Shown: piece after piece, positions 58,800-64,000 of the stretch | How the letters are laid out: every line of letters begins with the position of its first letter | Numbering within the stretch: the first letter of the stretch is position 1 | Assembly: GCF_030397665.1 (NCBI RefSeq) | Contig: NZ_JAPUBT010000006.1 | Span: 62,001-126,000 of the forward strand | DNA from: Janthinobacterium sp. SUN073 | Lineage (GTDB): Bacteria; Pseudomonadota; Gammaproteobacteria; Burkholderiales; Burkholderiaceae_D | Reading direction: 5' to 3' | DNA length: 64,000 bases | Translations under genes and position numbers: made by a program | The notes under the pieces: model-generated | The model's input: the letters and a program-made list of their open reading frames with translations, nothing else | Database searches by the model: none | What the model was told of the DNA's origin: nothing

Positions 58800-60089
58800 C
58801 TAGCGCCGCGCGCGGTGGGTGATCAGGGCCTTGGCGTCGGCCAGCGCCGTCTTGATGTCCTTGTTTTGCGCCAGCACGCTTTCCAGTTCCATGTTGACGA
58901 TGTCGCGCGCCACGGCGTCGAACTTGTCAACGCGGATGACGGGAATCTTCGCCGCCGTGTCGCGCGCCAGCAGGCGCGTCTTCTGGCCGCCGAAATACGC
59001 TTGCGGCTCGTCCATCATCGGGTCCGCATACGCCGCCTTGAGGGCCGGGAAGGCGCCGATCTCTTTCAGGGAGTGCAGCTGGATATCCTTGTTCACGGTC
59101 ATGAACTTGATGAATTCCCAGGCCTGGGTTTTATTCGCCGCTTTTTTCGGGATGCCGTAAAAGGAGCCGCCATACGACGCCAGCGCGCCGGCCGGCAGGG
59201 TCGCCGCTCGCCACTGGCCGGCGGAAGCCGGCGCCAGCCACTTGGCCAGGTGGCCGCTGAGCCACGATCCCATCATCTGGCTGGCCACCTTGTCGCGTTT
59301 GAAGCCTTCGGCCCACTCGCCCGTCCAGGCCACGGTGCGCGCGTCGATGCCCGCCACGCGCGCCGCCTTGGCCAGTTCGAAGGCTTTCACGAAACGGGGC
59401 GAGTCGACCAGCACCTGGCCCTTGTCGCCGAAGTAAATGCCTTCGCCATCTTTCAGATTGGCGCGTATATAAATGTCGGCCAGGTCGCTGGCGCCGGCCA
59501 GCAGATAGGTGCCCGTGGCGGCCTTGAGCTTCTTGCCGGCGGCGATATACGACTCCCACGAGGCCGTCAAATCGCTTTCCTTGATGCCCGCCTTGTCCAT
59601 CAAGTCCTTGCGATAAAACAGGGTGCCCGGCCCCAGGTCGGCCGGCATGGCGCCCAGGGTGCCGCGCGAACTGGTCGCCTGCACGAAGGTGAACGGCACG
59701 AACTGGGCACGGTACTGCCCTGCCCCGTACGGTGGCTGCAGCAAATCTTCCATGCCCTTCGATTCGGCGAAGCTGCCGACATAGCGGAAGTCGATGGCCA
59801 TCACGTCGGGCAGGCGCGCGCCGGCCGCCAGCGCCGTCGTCATCGAGTTGTGGTGGTCGTCGATCTGCAGGCTGACCAGCTTGACCTTCACTTGCGGGTA
59901 CAGCTTTTCCCACAGGGGCAAGGCCGTCTTGACGGCGCGGTCCAGGTCGGGGAACGAGGCGACAGTGATGGTCGCCGGTGCCAGCGCCGGCAGGACGGCG
60001 GCCGGCGGGACGGCTGCGGGCGCGGCGGCCACACCAAAGGCCAGGGTCAGCGCGGCCAGAGGGGCGGCGCCAAGAATGCTTGACTTCAT
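58800..60089 (-). CDS. Sugar ABC transporter substrate-binding protein
   Basis: This 429-residue periplasmic protein has a signal peptide with an Ala/Pro-rich end (about residue 25-35) and no lipobox. The body shows the CUT1 family pattern: LPDVMAID near the first lobe, GTLFYRKDLMDKAGI, and AWEFIKFMT toward the end. It binds the sugar and delivers it to the two permeases. It is the first gene of the glucoside operon, with a LacI-type operator 35 bp upstream. Confidence 0.92.
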   Translation of the reverse strand: MKSSILGAAPLAALTLAFGVAAAPAAVPPAAVLPALAPATITVASFPDLDRAVKTALPLWEKLYPQVKVKLVSLQIDDHHNSMTTALAAGARLPDVMAIDFRYVGSFAESKGMEDLLQPPYGAGQYRAQFVPFTFVQATSSRGTLGAMPADLGPGTLFYRKDLMDKAGIKESDLTASWESYIAAGKKLKAATGTYLLAGASDLADIYIRANLKDGEGIYFGDKGQVLVDSPRFVKAFELAKAARVAGIDARTVAWTGEWAEGFKRDKVASQMMGSWLSGHLAKWLAPASAGQWRAATLPAGALASYGGSFYGIPKKAANKTQAWEFIKFMTVNKDIQLHSLKEIGAFPALKAAYADPMMDEPQAYFGGQKTRLLARDTAAKIPVIRVDKFDAVARDIVNMELESVLAQNKDIKTALADAKALITHRARR

Positions 60090-60123
60090 TATTTCATCTC
60101 CGTTTATTGAGCGTCTTCTATCT

Positions 60124-60137
60124 TGAAAACGTTTTCA
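60124..60137. promoter_or_regulatory. LacI-type operator O1 (binding-protein promoter)
   Basis: TGAAAACGTTTTCA is a perfect 14-bp palindrome with the central CG typical of LacI/GalR operators. It is 35 bp upstream of the binding-protein start, where it would block transcription of the operon. Confidence 0.85.
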
Positions 60138-60290
60138 CAACATGCGTCCATTTAACACCGCAAAGAAAATCAAGTCAACCGAAAAAGTTGTCATTTTTAT
60201 TGAGGGCAGCGTGGCAAGCTGCATGCCGTGGCGCGTGTTCTCCTATGAAAAAGCGCAAAAATTCGTCATGTGAGCTGCCGTTGTTTTTTG

Positions 60291-60304
60291 TGAAAACGTT
60301 TTCA
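60291..60304. promoter_or_regulatory. LacI-type operator O2
   Basis: A second exact copy of TGAAAACGTTTTCA lies in the divergent region, 167 bp from O1 and 58 bp from O3 (centre to centre). Paired sites at these distances allow repressor looping. Confidence 0.85.
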
Positions 60305-60348
60305 AGCGCCGACCCACGGCCCTTTGACCATTTATGGTAATCTTTCAC

Positions 60349-60362
60349 TGAAAAGGTTTTCA
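60349..60362. promoter_or_regulatory. LacI-type operator O3 (regulator promoter)
   Basis: TGAAAAGGTTTTCA differs from O1 and O2 only at the centre (GG for CG), which should weaken binding. It lies 40 bp before the regulator start and may provide autoregulation. Confidence 0.75.
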
Positions 60363-60402
60363 GAGCACTGACAACCAGCCATCTTGATACCCAGGAATCA
60401 CC

Positions 60403-61422
60403 TTGAACGATAGCGCCCACGCTGCTCCCCCCTCCACCCTGCTCGACGTGGCCCGCCAGGCCGGCGTGTCGCCCAGCACCGTCTCGCGCATCCTGAATGG
60501 CACGGCCAGAGTGTCCGACGACAAGCGCGACGCCGTGCTGGCGGCGATTGCGCATATGAAATTTGCGCCGAACCAGATGGCGCAGGGCTTGAAAAAGGGA
60601 CGCTCGATGACCATCGGCATCGTGGTGCAGGATATTTCCAGCCCTTTCTTCGACGAAAGCCTGCGCGGCGTGGACGACGGCTTGAAAGACACGGGCTACG
60701 CGTCCGTGATCGTCAGCGGACACTGGAATGCGCAGGAAGAGGCCGACCGCATCCGCCTGTTGCTGGCGCGGAAGGTCGACGGCATCATCCTGCTGTCCGG
60801 GCGCATCTCAGACCAGAGCGTGCTCGATTTCTCGCAGCAGCGGCCCATCGTCTCGACGGGCCGCCTGCTGGCGACGAAAAGCGCCATCGGCTTCAAGCTC
60901 GACAACGAATACGGCGCCTACCTGGCCGTGCGCCACCTGGTGGAATTGGGCCACCGCCGCATCGCGTTTGTCTCCGGCCCCGCCAACAACACGGATGCGG
61001 CCGAACGGCTGACGGGCTACCAGCGCGCGCTGCGCGAAGCGGACATCGCCATCGATCCGAAGCTGATGGTGGAAGGCGATTTCCACGAAGCAAGCGGGAT
61101 GCTGGCCATGAACCACTTGTTTGATACGCAGCAGCAATTCAGCGCCGTCTTCGCCGCCAACGACCTGTCCGCCTACGGCGTACGCCTGTGCCTGTACCGC
61201 AAGGGCATCCGCGTGCCCGACGACATCTCGCTCGTCGGTTTCGATGACTTGCCTGGCTCGTCCTACACGACGCCGCCGCTGACGACCATCCACCAGCCGC
61301 TGTACGACATCGGCCGCATCGCCACCGAAGCGCTGCTGGGACTGATCAATGGCGAAGCCGTGCAGGCGGCCATTCCGCCGCTGGAACTGATCGTCAGGGA
61401 AACCACGCGCCGCATCCGCTAG
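60403..61422 (+). CDS. LacI-family transcriptional regulator
   Basis: This 339-residue repressor has an N-terminal helix-turn-helix (TLLDVARQAGVSPSTVSRILNG), the hinge helix near residue 58, and a periplasmic-binding-like sensor domain with IGIVVQDISSPFF and VGFDDLPGSSYTTPPLTT. It diverges from the glucoside operon and should control it by the three palindromes between them. The start is a TTG with AGGA upstream. The inducer is probably a sugar that the operon imports. Confidence 0.93.
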   Translation: MNDSAHAAPPSTLLDVARQAGVSPSTVSRILNGTARVSDDKRDAVLAAIAHMKFAPNQMAQGLKKGRSMTIGIVVQDISSPFFDESLRGVDDGLKDTGYASVIVSGHWNAQEEADRIRLLLARKVDGIILLSGRISDQSVLDFSQQRPIVSTGRLLATKSAIGFKLDNEYGAYLAVRHLVELGHRRIAFVSGPANNTDAAERLTGYQRALREADIAIDPKLMVEGDFHEASGMLAMNHLFDTQQQFSAVFAANDLSAYGVRLCLYRKGIRVPDDISLVGFDDLPGSSYTTPPLTTIHQPLYDIGRIATEALLGLINGEAVQAAIPPLELIVRETTRRIR

Positions 61423-61631
61423 GGCTGGCGGACGGGCGCACGGCGCCCGGTTCAAGCTGAACGAGAATCACTACGCCAACGGCATCCACGACGCGTGTGG
61501 GAATCTGCAGCAATGGCGCATCCGCTTTACAATAGTGGCTCGTTCAGCAAGAATGCTTGGTTCAAGCACGCAGGCTCAACCCTCCGGCCTGGGCCGGAAG
61601 ACTCCGAACACTCACCATAAAGGGACATCAC

Positions 61632-62210
61632 ATGGAACATACTCTGCCACCACTGCCGTATGAAATGGACGCTCTGGCGCCGCATATTTCGAAAGAAACC
61701 CTGGAATACCACTATGCCAAGCATCACCAGGCGTATGTCACCAACTTGAACAACCTGATCAAGGGTACCGAGTTCGAGAATCTGTCGCTGGAAGAGATCA
61801 TCAAGAAATCGTCGGGCGGCATCTTCAACAATGCGGCGCAAGTATGGAACCACACCTTCTACTGGAACGGCATGAAGCCGGCCGGCGGTGGCGCTCCTAC
61901 CGGTGCCGTGGCTGACGCGATCAACGCCAAATGGTCGTCGTTCGACAAGTTCAAGGAAGAATTCACCAAGTCGTGCGTGGGCAACTTCGGTTCAGGCTGG
62001 ACCTGGCTGGTGCAAAAAGCCGACGGTTCCGTCGACATCGTCAACACCTCGAACGCCGGCTGCCCGCTGACCACCGGCGACAAGCCACTGCTGACCTGCG
62101 ACGTCTGGGAACACGCCTACTACATCGACTACCGCAACCTGCGCGCCAAGTACGTGGAAACGTTCTGGGGCCTGGTCAACTGGGAATTCGTTGCCAAGAA
62201 CTTCGCGTAA
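61632..62210 (+). CDS. sodB: Superoxide dismutase [Fe]
   Basis: This 192-residue enzyme has the metal ligands His27 ([10 protein letters not shown] region), His in QVWNHTFYW, and Asp/His in [10 protein letters not shown]. Gln at AAQVWNH and the ending NWEFVAKNF fit the iron type. It dismutates superoxide in the cytoplasm. The ATG with AAGGGA is used; an upstream frame of 25 codons is rejected. A 209-bp gap separates it from the LacI gene and should hold its promoter. It is followed by a terminator. Confidence 0.96.
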   Translation: MEHTLPPLPYEMDALAPHISKETLEYHYAKHHQAYVTNLNNLIKGTEFENLSLEEIIKKSSGGIFNNAAQVWNHTFYWNGMKPAGGGAPTGAVADAINAKWSSFDKFKEEFTKSCVGNFGSGWTWLVQKADGSVDIVNTSNAGCPLTTGDKPLLTCDVWEHAYYIDYRNLRAKYVETFWGLVNWEFVAKNFA

Positions 62211-62277
62211 GCGGTTCCTGACAACGTAAACCGGACGTGTCCGCGGCCTGCGCCGCAGTGACGTGTACTGGAAAGAA

Positions 62278-62305
62278 GCCTGCGCTTGCGAGCGCGGGCT
62301 TTTTT
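62278..62305 (+). terminator. Terminator after sodB
   Basis: GCCTGCGC and GCGCGGGC arms pair with one G-T, with a 6-nt loop, followed by six T. It lies about 70 bp past the sodB stop. Confidence 0.9.
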
Positions 62306-62444
62306 ATGTCCACGCAGAAAGTACATGCAGGCGGCACACACTGGTCAAACGAACAAGATCAGCATGCGGAATATTGTAAGATGCGCAAGCGCACGCCCGT
62401 GCTCGCCGGCAAGCCTCGCCGCCATCCCTTGATGAAAGAAAACA

Positions 62445-62816
62445 ATGAAAAAATTCATGCTTGCCCTGCTCGTCCTTGCCTCCGGTTCCGCCTTCGCCAA
62501 CTCGGCCTGCGACACGCCGCGCAACGACTTCGACGGCCTGTATTGCCTGAACAAGGTGTACCAGGAAGCGGACAAGGAACTCAACGCCAACTACAAGAAG
62601 CTGAGCTCCCAGCTCGATGCCAGCGGCAAGCAAAAGCTGAAATCGGGCCAGTTGGCGTGGATCAGCAACCGCAACAAGAGCTGTTCCAAACGCGAAGCAT
62701 CGGACTTCTATGTCAACCTCGATTGCGCCACCCAGACCACCATCGAACGCGCGCAATTCCTGCAAGACCGCGTGCGCGAATGCGTCAGTGCCGGCTGCCA
62801 GAACAGCAAACTGTGA
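62445..62816 (+). CDS. DUF1311/LprI-like periplasmic protein
   Basis: This 123-residue protein has a signal peptide ending AFA. Its mature part has six or more Cys in the LprI pattern (CDTPRNDFDGLYCLNKVYQEAD, NKSCSKR, LDCATQTT, ECVSAGC). LprI of Mycobacterium inhibits lysozyme; other family members are of unknown role. The ATG has GAAAACA upstream rather than a strong ribosome site. It stands alone between sodB and the CHAD gene. Confidence 0.82.
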   Translation: MKKFMLALLVLASGSAFANSACDTPRNDFDGLYCLNKVYQEADKELNANYKKLSSQLDASGKQKLKSGQLAWISNRNKSCSKREASDFYVNLDCATQTTIERAQFLQDRVRECVSAGCQNSKL

Positions 62817-62893
62817 GCTGAAGCTGCGCTGGCGCAAACGCGAGCGGGCGGCAGGCGCCCGTCCTGACGGCTCCGAGTTCTTCCGTGTTGCGC

Positions 62894-64000
62894 TCAAGCC
62901 GGCAAACGGGCCGCCTTGAAGCGCCGCCAGGCCTTGTGCATGCGCCCATCCTTGCCCTGCGCCTGCGCGCGCGCCGCCAGATAGCCGCGGATGAAGGCCG
63001 CGTGCAGCCGCAGCCCATCCTGGGCGAACTGGTCAGCCTGGTCGGCCTGGACATCCGGCAATTGCAGCAGCAGCCGGTCGGCCACCTGCACATCGTTGAG
63101 CCAGCCCAATTCATCCTGCAGGGCCGACAAGCGCCCCACATACGGTTGCACGGTGCGCGTGGCAAACAGCGAGGCAAAAAATTCCGTCGCGTAACGCGTC
63201 TTCTTGGCCGCGATGCGCACCTGGTGGCGCTGCTGCGGCGAAGCATGCAGCAGGCGCTTGCCGCGCTTCATCAGGCGGCGCTGGTCCTTGCGCACGGTAG
63301 CATGGGCAAACGGGGAAACGTGCGCGTCCAGCCGCCGCACCTGGCGCGCGGAACAGCTGTCGCGCCAGGCGCGCGCCTGCAGCCAGCGCTGCAAGCCCAG
63401 CATGCAAGCCGTGCAGCGCGCCGAGGTGACGGCCTGGGCGGCCTCTACATGCTTGAGCCGCGCCTGCGCGTGCGCTGCCTGCGCCAGCGCTGCCGCATCC
63501 GCTTGCGCCTCGCCATCGAGTTGCGCCAGGGTATTGCCAGCCAACACATCCCAGTCGCGTGCCTCGCCCAGCGCGCCGCCCAGCCAGTCGAGTTCGCTCT
63601 TCAAGGCGTCCGGCAGCACCAGCAGGGACTTGAACATGCCCAGCGCCGAGCGCAGGCGCCGCAAGCCCACGCGCATCTGGTGCACGCTCTCCACATCCGC
63701 GCCCGCCGCCACGCCATCCTGGTTGCCGCTGACCTGCTCCAGGCAATTGCCGGCGATGGCCAGGAACGCTTGCTCCACCGACATCGCCCCGTCCAGCGCC
63801 AGTGGCTGGGCCTTGACGGCGCGCAAGGGTTGCTGCGCGACCAGGCGGTAACCGCGTTCAGCCTTGCTCATGTGGCCCAGCTGCAGCGGCACCTCTTGCA
63901 GCAGCGCCAGCGCCACGTCGAACAGGCTGGCGGCCTGCCCTTGCTTCAACTCCAGCTCGATCTCGCTGACGGCCACGCTGTATCCCTCACCATCGACACC
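62894..64000 (-). CDS. CYTH/CHAD domain protein, 5' end beyond window
   Basis: The frame is open to the window edge. Its first visible residues (about 45) read like the end of a CYTH domain (SEIELELK, SKAERGYRL), and the rest is a CHAD domain with VHQMRVGLRRLRSAL, many conserved His/Arg, and IAAKKTRYATEFF. CHAD proteins bind polyphosphate. A GTG at 63976 is not the true start, because coding continues upstream in frame. It is similar in layout to inorganic triphosphatases with CYTH-CHAD, but activity cannot be judged without the N-terminus. Confidence 0.85.
   Translation of the reverse strand, partial: GVDGEGYSVAVSEIELELKQGQAASLFDVALALLQEVPLQLGHMSKAERGYRLVAQQPLRAVKAQPLALDGAMSVEQAFLAIAGNCLEQVSGNQDGVAAGADVESVHQMRVGLRRLRSALGMFKSLLVLPDALKSELDWLGGALGEARDWDVLAGNTLAQLDGEAQADAAALAQAAHAQARLKHVEAAQAVTSARCTACMLGLQRWLQARAWRDSCSARQVRRLDAHVSPFAHATVRKDQRRLMKRGKRLLHASPQQRHQVRIAAKKTRYATEFFASLFATRTVQPYVGRLSALQDELGWLNDVQVADRLLLQLPDVQADQADQFAQDGLRLHAAFIRGYLAARAQAQGKDGRMHKAWRRFKAARLPA

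Overview
The window looks like chromosome from a GC-rich betaproteobacterium of the Oxalobacteraceae, most like Janthinobacterium. This is inferred from gene content and order: an Eps/XrtB exopolysaccharide locus, an exbB-exbD-lpxK-trm112-kdsB-adk string, a K+-independent membrane pyrophosphatase and FeSOD. No rRNA, phage, insertion sequence or CRISPR array was seen; one tRNA-Arg(CCT) is present.

Layout. (1) 1-19.4 kb, all on the minus strand: an exopolysaccharide locus. Transcription runs from a CAAX-protease-like protein through EpsL, EpsB (priming glycosyltransferase), EpsD, EpsE, EpsF and EpsG, a secreted GH5 glycanase, exosortase XrtB, EpsI, a Wzy-like polymerase, two GT4 glycosyltransferases, an acyltransferase, a Wzx flippase, a WecG-type transferase and a sugar nucleotidyltransferase cut by the window edge. 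(2) 19.7-21.8 kb: uup and tRNA-Arg. (3) 21.9-29.8 kb: a seven-gene operon for aerobic CoA-thioester breakdown of an aromatic acid, most likely 2-aminobenzoate (anthranilate). It contains the ligase, monooxygenase/reductase fusion, SDR, MarR regulator, enoyl-CoA hydratase, acyl-CoA dehydrogenase and RidA-like deaminase, with a perfect palindrome as candidate operator at its head. (4) 30-42.6 kb: a giant hybrid sensor kinase with a response regulator, a patatin, gamma-glutamyltransferase, an acyl-CoA-type SDR with a 22-bp palindrome upstream, a siderophore-type TonB receptor with a Fur-like box, and three small exported proteins. (5) 42.8-51.8 kb: hppA, adk, kdsB, trm112, lpxK, exbD, exbB, then a 1-kb noncoding array, then xseA. 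(6) 52-61.4 kb: a beta-glucoside uptake and hydrolysis operon (binding protein, two permeases, GH1, ATPase, TonB receptor) divergent from a LacI regulator, with three LacI-type operators. (7) 61.6-64 kb: sodB, an LprI-like protein and a truncated CYTH/CHAD protein.

The most unusual structure is the noncoding array between exbB and xseA. It has seven copies of a 35-bp core, each built from three 9-mers resembling DnaA boxes with invariant 5-nt and 3-nt spacing, repeated about every 136-170 bp. No dnaA, rep or cas gene is in the window. A DnaA-titration or DnaA-regulating locus, comparable in role to E. coli datA, is the leading hypothesis.
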